Positions 50,946 to 62,679 of a DNA stretch of 64,000 nucleotides are shown one piece after another. The notes beneath the pieces are model-generated. The model ran no database searches and was not told the origin of the DNA. It worked only from the letters and a program-made list of their open reading frames with translations. Source of the stretch: Panorpa germanica (lineage: Eukaryota > Arthropoda > Insecta > Mecoptera > Panorpidae); the NCBI GenBank assembly GCA_963678705.1, contig OY783219.1:13268001-13332000 (forward strand), written 5' to 3'. The position numbers and the translations under genes were made by a program. Position 1 is the first letter of the stretch, and every line of letters begins with the position of its first letter.

Positions 50946-51072
50946 GCCGAAGTGTTTGCCCACATATTACAATGCCAAAAGTTTGATCACAGAATGCTGC
51001 GAGCGTCACAAATTTTGCGATTAGCCTTAATGTAAACAATGCAAGAATATAAGGTTTTGAACTCTTTATTGA

Positions 51073-51078
51073 AATAAA
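51073..51078 (+). promoter_or_regulatory. Poly(A) signal of the giant gene
   Basis: AATAAA in TTATTGAAATAAAATAT, 128 bases after the frame-0 stop and 49 bases after the stop of the alternative Cys-rich frame. It supports a transcript end near 51.1 kb. Confidence 0.6.
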
Positions 51079-51179
51079 ATATAGCTTAAAATAATATAAA
51101 CTTATAATAAGTAAAGATAGTAAAAATACAATATATTAACAAATCACAGATCACCTTTGTTGAAATTATATGTAATTAT

Positions 51180-51400
51180 AATTTTAACTGTTAAATACAA
51201 GATGAGAAAGAGAAATGAGGAGGAATTATGAAGGAAGAGTGATAGTGGCGGCGGAGGTAGAAAGACAAAGGGAAGAGGTAAGAGAGGTGTGGAATCTAAT
51301 AATGGAACGAGATTAAGAGATTCGACAACAAAATATGATGAAGAGGATGGATGAAGTTATTAAGGTTTAATTTATTGTTTGTTATCTATTTATATTAATG
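51180..51400 (+). repeat. Purine-rich dispersed repeat (R-E, forward orientation)
   Basis: G/A-rich sequence (GAGGAGGAATTATGAAGGAA, GGCGGCGGAGGTAGAAAGAC) with the same texture as the blocks at 52060 and 58010 and the complement of the pyrimidine-rich copies. Confidence 0.35.
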
Positions 51401-51804
51401 AAGAACATATTAAGTTTATTGTGTGCAAATTCGATAGGTGAAATCCATTGAAGTAAAACTCAGATATAGGAGATATAGTCTTTACCTATCTGGTCTGGTT
51501 TAGTCTATCTTTAAAACATTTGAATGCGTATTTCTCACACTTAGCTTTTACAAAGTCGGTGTGCTCTCTAGCTCAAATCTACTGCACAGATCCTTTTTAA
51601 ATTTAGCACACTATTTCCTTACATAAATGCCGAGGTAACGCTGTCGAGTTTTTTTTTTTATTTTAAAATAACAAAGTTTCTGATTTTTTTCATGATTAAC
51701 TTTTAAGTGCCGTAAAAAATTGAAAAACAACTCATCAAAAAAACGACAAGGTTACCTGCAGTAATTTATCAACTAATGAAATCATTTTGGTTTTTTGATT
51801 TCAG

Positions 51805-51986
51805 ATAATCCAGTGATGAGTTATGAGGTACACGGCAATGAAACTATTTATTGTCACGTCTGCGGAAATTCACTGTCAATGCCTCATTTCATGATATTCA
51901 TTTATGAAAATTTCACAAAGTATTCTATAAATGTTATTTTATCATGTAGTAATTATAGAAATAATTATATATTTACTGTGTCATAA
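51805..51986 (+). CDS. Possible orphan exon with a CxxC pair
   Basis: A good acceptor (TTTTTTGATTTCAG) opens a 60-codon frame to TAA at 51984. The frame starts NPVMSYEVHGNETIYCHVCG and then becomes AT-driven. No donor exon could be matched: the giant gene's last intron is in phase 0, which would stop at once here. It may be chance or an alternative terminal exon. Confidence 0.2.
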
Positions 51987-52059
51987 AAATACATTATCGA
52001 ATATATGCCTTTTTTGTATCGATTTGACCTTATATACCCCTCTACTCCCCACTTAAGAG

Positions 52060-52315
52060 TAGGGGCTAGGAGAAAGTGAAAAGTCGAGTAAGCCTGGAGG
52101 AGATATTGTAAGGATAGTGGAAGGAAGAGTATGGACGGCGGAAGTAAGAAGAAAGAGTAGAGGGAAGGAAGATATGACATAGTTTTTAATAGAAAGAAAT
52201 AAATTGAATTAGATTGTTAAAATTAGATAGTTAACTTAGACAATGTAATGGGGACAGATTGTAAAGCCAAAATGGCATATACAATAGAATAAACATACAT
52301 ACATACACACATAAT
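52060..52315 (+). repeat. Purine-rich dispersed repeat (R-E) with a SINE-like tail
   Basis: A G/A-rich body, then TGGGGACAGATTGTAAAGCC and a CATA repeat. A similar tail (GACATTGTAAAACCAAAA) ends the block at 58010-58440. It abuts the stop codon of the transporter gene, so it lies in that gene's presumed 3' UTR. Confidence 0.4.
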
Positions 52316-55300
52316 TTACACTTTTGGGATTTTTTTAATTCCACCCAATTCTTCCAGTATACTTTCTGAACTGCGTCCTCTAGTTTCTATGAGTAGGAAC
52401 CATGAAAACAAGGCTGCGATAGCCATACAACCTCCAAAGAACCAAAAGCATCCGTAAAGACCAATTGTTTGCACTAAGGTATTGAAGAACTAGAAAGAAA
52501 AAGTGTTTAGAAAAGAATAAGAATTTTTATATGTAAAATACATAATTTAAGTTTTATATAATATTTACCTTGATACAGAAAAAAGCACAGAACCACGAAA
52601 ATATGACGCAAATCGAGGATGCCAACGCTCGAATCTGAAGTACATTCAAGAAGTAATTAAGATGCAATACTAAATTATAGTTCAAATTACGAGAGTTTGA
52701 AGGTGACTTATGTTTAAAACAAGTTTTGTCGTATAAATCTATGATTGAATCCAAAAGCACTGTCTCACACATTGTTTAATAATGTATGCAGAAACGAATA
52801 AGGTTTAATTCACCATCGCATCATAGATTTGTACAGCACTTGTAAGCTGTCACCTCCAAACTATCTCAATATTTAGTATATTTAGGCGTATTCAGTGTTT
52901 TCTGAAATAACCTCCAATAGATTGACTACGAGAATAGCAAATCAAAATGGCGGCGATTTAAATGAGAACGTGTTAGTATTTAAATCGAATACAAAAGGGT
53001 GAAGTGCTATTTTTTGGTTTAAAAAACATTTTTCTTAGGTTTCATAAATTCTCTCGATAATTTTTTTGTATAATAGAAAACAGGAAGTTCTACATTCTTC
53101 AAATAGAAGGTAAGTCTGAAAATTGCTAACTTTGTTAATAATTATCTCGGATTCTAAACGGTCAAAAATTCTGGAACTTCGGTATTTATTAATATGCGAT
53201 ATTCTTAACCTATGATCATAGATTCGCTTAACTACCTTAAGGAGGTACAGGACGTACAGTCAATGCAAAAAGGTTATCTCTCGGTAATACGAAATGCAAA
53301 AAAAGAAGTACTTGAGGGAGGAGCAAATATTGGGACTGTACCTTTGAAAAAGAATTTTTCAATTCCCTATTAAACTGCTTTTTGCTTGTTAAAAGGATTT
53401 TTTATACAAATAATAGTTTAATAAATTAAAAATTACCTATAGTTAATATCAAATTTATATTAATTCAATTTAAATACAAATTAAATATTTTGAAAAAGGA
53501 ATAATAAATTTTGCAACGCTGCAAATTTGCGTGTGTTGACGCATGCGTGATTTGGTTCTTTGACAAATAAATTGTTATCTATACTAATCTATACTAATAT
53601 TATAAAGCGACAGAGTTTGTTTGTTTGAACGCGCTAATCTCCGAAACTACTGGTTCGAATTGAATAATTCTTTTTGTGTTGGATAGTCCAGTTATCGAGG
53701 AAGGCTATAGGCTATATAACATCACGCTACGACCAATAGGAGCAAAGATATAGTGGTAAATGTGTAAAAAACGGGAGAAATTATTATAAAGCGACAGAGT
53801 TTGTTTGTTTGAACGCGCTAATCTCCGAAACTACTGGTTCGAATTGAATAATTCTTTTTGTGTTGGATAGTCCAGTTATCCAGGAAGGCTATAGGCTATA
53901 TAACATCACGCTACGACTAATAGGAGCAAAGATATAGTGGTAAATGTGTAAAAAACGGGAGAAATTATTTCATCTTTGAAGCCTTCCGTTGCGAGCGCCG
54001 TGAAAACGGTTCCAGATACACAAAAAATATGTATTAAAGAATAATAGCTCTTTTAATGATCTAAAAAAAAGTCCGCGATAGTATATGTCTATCTTTTAAG
54101 ATTAACTCACAAAAACCGTTTTTATGGTATTTCAACAAAAAACTTTATAGATTACAATGATAAATAACTCCGAAACAAAACCAACTCGCTCTCTGCGCTG
54201 GCCGGCGCGGCGGGAGAGAGGCGGTGCTTGCGGGCAAGCCGGGAGGGGGGTGTAGCTCAACGAGATACCATGCCGCGCGGCTCATTCGCGCGGTCGGCTC
54301 CCTACTGAACGGTTGAATGCAGCGCTAATTTGTTTATGCGATATAATTATCATCGTAATATTACTTTTTAAACACAGTTTCATTTTGTAGTTGTTTTCTA
54401 TATAGTAGGTACTTTATTTGTTTTAGGATAGTATTTAGTTACACAATAATAACACTTTTTTGTTTTCATGTAGATTATCTTAATATATATAAATTACGTG
54501 TCACTGTGTTGTCCGCTATGGACTCCTAAACTACTTAACCGATTTTAATGAAATTTGTACACCGTGTGCAGTTTGACCCAACTTGAAAGATAGGATAGCT
54601 TACATCTCAATTTATTTATCTTATTGCTAATTATTTGTCTATTAATTATCTGTATATGACATATGACATCGGGCGACGATGATGGCGACATCTGTTGACT
54701 AGATTGAGTAAATATTCTGTTGAGTAAATCGAAATCTGTTGACTAGATTGAGTAAATATTCAATAGATGGCGCTATGTAATGTAATATGACAAAAGCGTT
54801 AGTCACAGCAACGCGTGGCCGGGACAGCTAGTATTTTATATAACATTTATTCCGATCTTGAAATTCCCGCTGAAATTGGCATTTGAAACGTTGCCGGCTT
54901 ATAACCTACATTTACTGTTTCTTACTGGTTTTATTTAAATAGTTTCGTATATAGGTATCCTTTTGATAATTTTCTTTTTGCAATAGTTACAGAAACGATT
55001 ATTTTATATACACCTAGTTTTTGAGAGCCGTGTCACCGTATTTTTATAGTTAAAAGTTATATTATGTGGTGAAATTGAGCTAAAAATTATGATTTGTATG
55101 GAAAATGACTATTTATAATCATGTATAAAAAGTAGGAACCCTAGATCTCTAAAATTTTGAGACAGCATGTATTTTAACTATTTGTATCGACCCTCCAATT
55201 TCACAACGTTTTCATCATTTACATTAACGTCCTGTACCTCCTTAAGAACACCGTTTTAAGTCCTCCTTAAGGTTTAAAGGTTTTTAGGTTTTATAAAAGA

Positions 55301-58300
55301 ATTTTCTAAGAGATCAATTATGATTTATAAATCAATTATGCAAGATCGTAGAATAAAGACAATACAACACTAGAACAATTCTTCATCTGGTTACCTTTGG
55401 TGAAAATAATTCAGCAACGAGTACAAATGGTATTGGTCCAAGTCCAACAGCAAACAAGAACTGGTATACTGATAATGCAGTTACTGGAATCCAACCAAAA
55501 GACTGGACGTTGTAACCGCACGATCTTAAATATGCGTACGTCGCCAGGACTGTTAACGACACACTGGTTCCACCACAAGACAATGTTAAGAGGACCTGCA
55601 AGTACATTGTTTTTAATATCTGCATAACTTGTCACAATAACTTATTGGGTTGGTTTTCCTTGTTCATTTCAATGTTTGAAATAAATAGACGAAAAGTCCC
55701 TTTACAAGTAATTTTTAAGTGTTAGAAAACAAGACTCTTTTGATAATTTCTTTGTTTATTAACTACCCGGAAATACAAGAATCTTTATCAGCAATTTGTC
55801 ATCACTGCAATCTACGCTAAGGAGCAATTTTGTCATTACTGCATCGCTGCCTAATAAGTGTATACTATGTGCGAATATTAAATAACGAAATTGACGCTGC
55901 TACAGAAGATGTGTGTATGCGCCAAAAGCCAGCGACCGACATCTGTTTATCGTGAAAGCTTCTCTTTCGAATGCAATGCCTCTCGCTTCTGTAAACAAAT
56001 CAGTATAAGCCGGGGCGCCGTTTCACGTCAAAAACGCATGACATAATCTAATTCTATCTGACCGTCGGTTAAGTATTCGTAAGATTGCTGAAACTGTAGT
56101 GATTGATAAAGAAGCATGTACGGCAAATTTATGTAATAATTTTAACATGCAAAAAGGGTGTGCCAAAATAGTGCTTATGCCGCATTGGCTGTCAAGAGGT
56201 TTTAGCCTAGTACAATATCCCAGTGTAAGACCATCCGCCTTGTTTACCGGATCTTGTGCCGTGAGACTTCTATCTGTTTCTAAAAAATTCTAAGACTTTT
56301 GACGTCCCCGGATTTTTCTCTGAATTTCCTGGAAACCCGTAATTTTGGAAAAACTGGAAAAAAGCCTTTTTTGCTGTATTACTTTTAATTCGTAAAAGAT
56401 AGAAACTTATTAAGGTATTCAATGTTGACATTTCTCAAAAATTAGAAATTGAAAAATTGAAAAAGGGGGGCCCAGTAGGGAACTTTGGAGAAAGTTCATA
56501 TTCTGGATTCTAGAATAATTAAATATATTATTAATAAAAAAAAATTCAAAGTTTCAAAATTTTGTTTGGTGGCACGGGGGCAGTATTTGCCGAGAGTAAA
56601 AATTGTGCTAGAAAGTTGAAATTTTGTATGTAGGCTAACCTTGGTAACTTATTTACGAATCGAAAAAAAAATTCCAAATTTTCAAAAAACGTTGATCAAA
56701 TAACGCATATATTGAAAATATTTTTTATTTTGTTAAAAAAATATATTTTTTTAGTCAATTTATATGTGTGCGAGTTTATTATTTCAATTTAAAAATATAG
56801 TTAAATATGAAATGTAATTACGAATTATTTTATTGGATTTAAATGATACACGCTAAAACGATGTCGCATTGCGACGGGGGTAAACTCTAGTATGTTTATA
56901 TTGTAATTATTTTTAAGGGTCGTTTCTTTAAGGTTTGAATGGAATATCTATTTTTTTAAATATCAAAAAGTTGTCGAAGATAATATAGCTGTTTAAAATT
57001 ATGTTTTGCCAGTTGTGTTGGCCGGCCGTGTTTAGTATGACGTCACAAAAGAAATAACTAATAGAGATGATTTTCTTGACTCTGCTGTTAGTAGTAACAG
57101 TACTCTCAATTGTATAAATGAGATGGAAAATTATCAGAAAGTCAAAACTGACTCTTTTGATTGTTAATAGTATTACTTCTATAGTATTACGAATTATGAA
57201 AAATAATTGGACATTTGAGGCCATCTCTATCAATATAAAGTACAGTTTTATAGAAATTAAGTCATAGTCCACAAGCCCATTATAAAGTCACCGTTACTAT
57301 AACAAATCATTTATTATTAAAATTAAATGAAATAACCTTTCGACCGAATCTGTCAACGCACTTCGTTGCTACGTAGGCACCGATAATAAGAAGTATCCCG
57401 ATGATGATTGCAGACATGTTTGGCGACAGGGTGCTTCCCGCTTCGGAAAATATTGTGGCCGCATAGCTGACAACGCCGAATGCTCCACTTAGCTGCTGGA
57501 GTAACATTAGACTCAATGCAAAAGCGAATCCCTTCATTGATGCTGAATTTGCTGAAAGATGAGAAGAAAATTAATTGCAGAGCGGTGGTTCTTTGTGCAT
57601 GCGCACTTTGACTATACTGCAATTTGTAACTTTCCAAATCTAATCTAAGATACCTTCAAATCTGATTAAAGCAAAAATTACTGTAATGTCAAAAGGGTTT
57701 CATACAATCAGGCGATTTTCCTAATTACCTGTATAATCTGTATACAATTATTTACGATACATTTATACCAAACAAATGTCAGGCTACTACTGTGATAAAT
57801 ATTACATAAATATCTTACTTAAATCTGATAATGTGACTCCATCCTCTTTTTGCATTTCTTCCTTATTGTTTTGCAGCTTCTCGTATCCCGGTCCCAAGCT
57901 TACAATATCCTCATGTATTAGATCTTCGTCTTTGTTTATCCCTCTTAACCATTTCAATGAAGATATGGCTTCCTAAATACAAATTCAATATGGAATAGAA
58001 AGGGAACTAACCAGTTTAGGCATCATGGAGGACAGGAAACACAACAACAATAAGTAGACATTTATCGTTGATAAGAAAGATAAATTACTAAACAAGGTAG
58101 CAATGATATGTGAATAATCGCAAGGTTCAGGTTCAGGAATGAAGATAGAGAAGGCAATTATTGGAGGAGAAGGAAAAGCTGGAGCTGATTAAGAGTACGT
58201 GTTGGAGGAATTTGGAAAGGAACTTGAAAGAACTGTTGCTAGGAGATTTTGAAGAAAGAAGATGGATACTGCTGAAAACAGAAGGAAAATAACGACGAGG

Positions 58301-61300
58301 AATACTGAAGTGAACTATATTCTTTCTTCAGTTTTGTTATTTTATAAAAAAGAAATATGAGAATAAATGTAATGACATTGTAAAACCAAAAAGTATACAT
58401 AATAAAATTTAATACACCCTGTAAGGGAAAAGAAAATGCCTAAACAATATAAAGAGATGATTCCAATACTAGTAAGAAAACATGTGAGACAAAGAAAATC
58501 ACTGATAGTTTTAGATGCATGGAAAAAAAAGGAAAAAAGATTTAGTATGAAGGAATTGGTTTCAGCGTAAATTTATCAACATAATGGAAAGTATCTTATG
58601 AAATATATACTTTAGAAGATGCAACTATATAAATATTTAGTTTATGTATTAAGTTACCTCAACTTTCCCACAGCTGTTCAAATACCTAGGACTTTCTGGC
58701 AGGAATGAGACAGCGACTAGGTAAAATATCGGCACTGTTACCATGATGTAAGACAATGTGTTGTAGGATATCAAGGCTCCCACGGCGTACACAATGACAA
58801 CACCCAAATATGACGTCAGGACTAGGAAAGATCCAAGAGTACCACGAATTCTGATAGGAGAAGTGAAAGGTTTAGATATCTCTTTTGTTATGGCGACATG
58901 ACCTTTAGTTAATAAAGCTACTGATGTGTGTGTTTCATAATAAAAGATACATACTCGTCCCAGTAATATAATTTAAAACCACTTGCTCATTCCTGTTATA
59001 GTTGCGTATCAACTATTTCGTTGCTTACATTCTGAAAGGTGTAGTAGTTTGTAACTCACAAATGAAAACATTTCATAAGAACGACTAAACTAAGCAAACT
59101 CTTTCATGAAAAAATTCATTAATTTCAATAAATACGATTTCGAATAGAGTCGAAAGTGTTCACTGGAGATTGTTTTATTTTAAATTGTTTTTTAATAATT
59201 CACGTATTAGAGGTCCTGCCTGACATCCAAAATAGTTTGTACTGAAGAGCAGCGGTGTGGTGAGATAATTAGAATCAATCTCTCAAGTCATAAAACGAGT
59301 TTTAAACCATCTTTAGTTCACGTTAATAGTGTAAGATAGCTTTTGGGGAAACAAAAAAGAGTCAGATAAACGAAATGTAAGAGAATATAAAAATTTGTTT
59401 CCAAATTTAATTATTGAATCTTTTTTCTGGATACGATGTATTTAACATATGCATGTTTGATAAAAACGCCTTAAAAATTTTATATGGCAACACAAATAGC
59501 TATTGATATAAAGTTATTTATTTTGTAAAAAAAAAGAAGAGGAGCTTCGTATCACTCTAAATTACTCTAAATAATTCATTATTTTAATATAAAATATTAC
59601 ATTGATGTATAGGTTCGGATGTTAGGTTAGGATGAATTTTATTCAATATATGCCAAGTAATCATTTAAATGATATATTAAAGTCAGATGTTCTTCCAACG
59701 ATTATACATTAGAAAAAATGTATTATTACGTTCGTAAATGAAAATTTTATTTCGACAAATACGAAATTTCATCCTTTCTTTACATAACGCATAAAAAAGA
59801 TAATCTAAATACTAATTCTTAGTACCGAAATAAATATGAATGAAAATAGTACTGAATATTGATTTGAAGCAGAGCGAATGACGGAACATTATCAAAGAGA
59901 TTTATCTGATATGACGACCTCTAAAAAATGAGTTCACAACATGGACCCACAATTTAGAGACCCACTTTAAGTTCACAATTTAGAACACGGTATAGTGCCT
60001 ATCTGAAGGTATTCACAGTTATACATACTTGTCTTCTGCAATTTCAGCCACATATAATGGAATTATTAGATAAGTTCCCCCTCCACCAATTCCAGCAAAT
60101 ATTCTAGCGATAAAAATATGCAACGAAGTTCTTGCAAATATTATACATAGCCAGTTCATCTGAAAACAAAAATATTACCCATTAAAGTGATAATGAAAAC
60201 GAATGCATTGCTTACTAAATTATATTATAGTCATAGGCATAAGAATAATTGATCCAAATGACGTTTTCTATTCAAAAGAATGCAGCTTCGGTTTCTACTA
60301 CTTTAAATATCGTAATGAATAACTGAGATTTAGTCTAGCACTCAGTAAGTAAGGATCTCTATATTACAATAACTACTTCTCGCTTTTCATCAGTTCTCCT
60401 CTCTGAAGACTAACGTACTTAGTTTCTTCACTGACAAATTATAAAATAACACACTTAAAGTAAATAAACTAGTGGTCAATTTTCAAACAAATAAAAATTA
60501 GTTTAGATATAAAAAATTAATTGTATTTCCAGGGCTTGTTATATTAAATATAATAAAACACAAAGCTGTCAATACTTAGTATAGTCTGTGGTCAGTACTA
60601 ACCAAAGTGAGGACAACGTTTAGCTTGAATAAGCTTGGATATATTTAAAGCTAGAAGAGTATGATTTTCACATGAGTATACTAATAAATCTGCAATATTA
60701 TAAGTATCCTAATAAACTTGCAAAGCATTACGTCTAGGTTTAAGTTCCCAAGGCACTTATCTACTAATAAGTCAGTCTATTATTTTCATATATGAGAGCT
60801 GACTTATGTAAACATTCCCAGCTAGTTGTGTGGGCCTGTATTTTTTAAATCAACACTTGGAACTTTAGATAACAAAAGCTAGATGTAACAAGTCAGGACA
60901 TGTTTTGTCTCACGCACTAAATTTACCTATAAGAAAATCTTGTACTGAAGATCATTCACAGTCTATCCTTCAAACTATTAACACTGAATAACTAATAGAC
61001 TAATTGTTGGTTAAATTACATATTATAACTTAATGTGAGTCACTAATTCTAGTAGAACTTTTATATATCAATAAAGTTAAAGTAAATTAATAATATTTGT
61101 TTTATTATTCTGCAATAGAAAAACTAAACTATTTTACAAGCTCTAAACGATATACGAAACTTTAAGAAAATTCAATAAGTCTGTTCGGCAAAACCTAACA
61201 TACAATTATCCGAAATCTCGAAGAAATCTTAAAATAAGTTATTGGGTAAGTTTTTTGTTTCTCTTCTTCATTTTAACGTTCTAATTAAGTAAACAAAAAG

Positions 61301-62679
61301 TTCCTAACAAGATTTTGTACGTATAACTTTTTATAGGATTAGAAAGTAGTACCTCTTCGAAATTTGATAATATCTCCGTCTCTATTAGTTTTACTGTGAA
61401 AAGTGAGTAAAATCTTTTTTGATGTAATTTTTTTTTATCTTAAACTATTACTAAAAAAACATATATTACAAAAAATTAAAACTAATAAGTCCTACTTATT
61501 TAAAAGGAACTTTAAAAACATCCCAATCAGTTATTTTGAGGTCAAATTATAAACGATCAAACATCAAACATCAAACGCATTGGATTTATCGTATCAAAGA
61601 TGGAAGAGAAGGGAAGTGGACGAAAAGTTCTAAAACTTACACAAAGAAAAAGAGATTGGCATTTATAATTACCAACTTGATCTCAATTAGCATGATATCA
61701 GATAACGACCGTTCGTCTTCCCACCCGCTTCCCTTCTCTGTGCGTGTGAACCTAAGCTATCTTATGCCGGTTTTACACCAGATAGACAGTTTCATGAAAC
61801 TGCAACAAAAACTGGTTTTTTTTAAAAGTTGCATCACTGTTTACACCAACTAGACACGATTTTGTCATTTATTGCAGTTCTTTACAACACAACACGGAGT
61901 CGGTAAAGTGTAAAGATGAAAGAAACTCGGTTGCATTCGATACAAGAGAGGGGAGAAACATGAAATGAATATACTTTTATCTCTTTCTATCCAAACATGA
62001 GTATTTCTCTGAAGTATATTTGTACAGTCTGTGTATTTAATTGTTTGTGATTTATTTTGATACATTTTTATAAACATACGTTTCAATTAATCTTCTTCCG
62101 ATTTGCATTTTAATATTAACAAAGCAGTTAATAATATATAAGCACGGTATGTATACATATAAAATCTATTCCAAATATGTAGGTGCCATAACTATAATTC
62201 CTTATATCAAGTACTTATCTAGTATTAAATTATTTATTATTTACAGTGATGCAACTTTTAAAAAAAACCAGTTTTTGTTGCAGTGTAATGCAACTGTCTA
62301 TTTGGTGTGAACGCGGTATTATGGGTCTGTTCCATGCAAATAGTCTGTTGCCGTGCAACGTGCAAAAGTGCAACTCGTTGTGTTGCACCACATTGCAACG
62401 TTGCATACAACTGCAACTGTCTATTTGGTGTGAAACCGGCATTACTCACCAGATATGGCAGTGTTAATAAACATGCCGCTTTCTTTCTGCCAATAGTATC
62501 AACTATATATTTAAATACTACTGTTCCAAATATCGCTCCGAGACACATTAGGCCCCCCACCCACGATCCATCTTCTGGTGTCAGAGGAACCTCCAACGGA
62601 CTGTCAACGCTTCCTAAAAAGGGCAAACTTGGTGACACCCACCCTAAGATCATGCCGTACATAACGGAGCTCAAGTTTA
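52316..62679 (-). CDS. Facilitated trehalose/sugar transporter (Tret1-like, MFS), first exon missing
   Basis: Eight minus-strand exons: 62679-62450, 60159-60029, 58850-58658, 57972-57819, 57551-57337, 55595-55395, 52634-52569, 52489-52316 (TAA). All junctions keep frame, giving 454 residues. Family landmarks appear in order: LGWVSPSLPFL, EDGSWVGGLMCLGAIFG, DTIGRKKA after the second membrane segment, YVAEIAEDKIRGTLGS, LPESPRYL, the large cytosolic loop (EAISSLKWLRG), LSLMLLQQLSGAFGV, CVDRFGRK, VGLGPIPFVLVAELFSPK and ETRGRSSESILEEL. Insect relatives move trehalose or glucose across the plasma membrane by facilitated diffusion; the substrate here is inferred. The visible start is phase 1, so a short first exon with the start codon is needed. 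A 13-base candidate (63011-62999, ATG then GTGAGT) fits the phase but is weak. No canonical AATAAA follows; ATTAAA at 52200-52195 is possible. Confidence 0.9.
53241..55241. mobile_element. TTAA-flanked MITE (family R-A) interrupted by a Helitron
   Basis: Perfect 15-bp inverted ends GGAGGTACAGGACGT and ACGTCCTGTACCTCC, with TTAA outside each (53237-53240 and 55242-55245). Without the inserted Helitron it is about 750 bp and noncoding. A truncated, uninterrupted relative lies at 4684-5293. The ends differ from those of the other TTAA element at 45316-46251, so two families are present. Confidence 0.8.
53578..54831 (+). mobile_element. Chimeric non-autonomous Helitron
   Basis: Starts TCTATACTAATCTATAC after TTGTTA and ends GGCCGGGACAGCTAG before TATTTTAT. 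The empty site (TTGTTATATTTTAT on the matching strand) is preserved in the R-A copy at 4684-5293, so all 1254 bp inserted as one unit between A and T. The last 354 bases (54478-54831) are a complete short Helitron module beginning TCTTAATATATATAAATT. The first part holds an internal direct duplication of about 177 bp (about 53610-53786 and 53787-53967) and a GC-rich stem region near 54190-54300. Confidence 0.85.
56057..56188 (+). pseudogene. Mariner transposase N-terminal fragment
   Basis: The plus strand reads SDRRLSIRKIAETVVIDKEA, then NFNMQKGCAKIVLMP, matching the helix-turn-helix part of mariner transposases (RRLSIRxIAETVGI, then DFNMRKVCAKMVP). Only about 45 residues survive. The flanks turn into unrelated sequence, and the following block is R-D. 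Confidence 0.65.
56190..56890 (+). repeat. R-D dispersed repeat, longest copy
   Basis: Shares TTTCCTGGAAACCCGTAA, GGAAAAACTGGAAA, AAAATTGTGCTAGAAAGTTG and GATCAAATAACGCATA with 43500-44010 and 22563-22890. Noncoding; within a transporter intron. No terminal repeats were resolved. Confidence 0.5.
56900..57280 (+). repeat. Diverged R-C fragment
   Basis: The right part follows the family (AATAATTGGACATTTGAGG, TACAGTTTTATAGAAATTAA) and ends CATAGTCCACAAGCCC, 56 bases before the 3' boundary of a transporter exon. The left part is too diverged to align by eye. Confidence 0.5.
58010..58440 (+). repeat. Purine-rich dispersed repeat (R-E), forward orientation
   Basis: A G/A-rich body (GGAGGAGAAGGAAAAGCTGG) with the tail GACATTGTAAAACCAAAA. 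It lies in a transporter intron. No coding frame of note. Confidence 0.35.
58851..60028. other. Transporter intron, no element resolved
   Basis: AT-rich intron between exons 60159-60029 and 58850-58658. I found no repeat boundary, RNA gene or extra exon. Confidence 0.4.
60160..61765. other. Transporter intron upstream of the MITE, no gene seen
   Basis: AT-rich intronic sequence. A 105-codon frame at 61536-61853 overlaps the MITE edge and has no family features, so it is not called. Confidence 0.4.
61766..62440. mobile_element. MITE with 26-bp inverted ends next to a splice donor
   Basis: Left end GCCGGTTTTACACCAGATAG; the right end is its complement with two changes across 26 bp. A second inverted pair lies inside (about 61800-61841 against 62245-62286), and a third partial copy of the end sits near 62300. 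It is noncoding. It begins nine bases inside the intron that follows exon 62679-62450 of the transporter gene. Target duplication not resolved. Confidence 0.65.

Noticed and set aside
55397-55635. Plus-strand frames near 55.5 kb
   Set aside because: Antisense or shifted readings of transporter exon 55595-55395.
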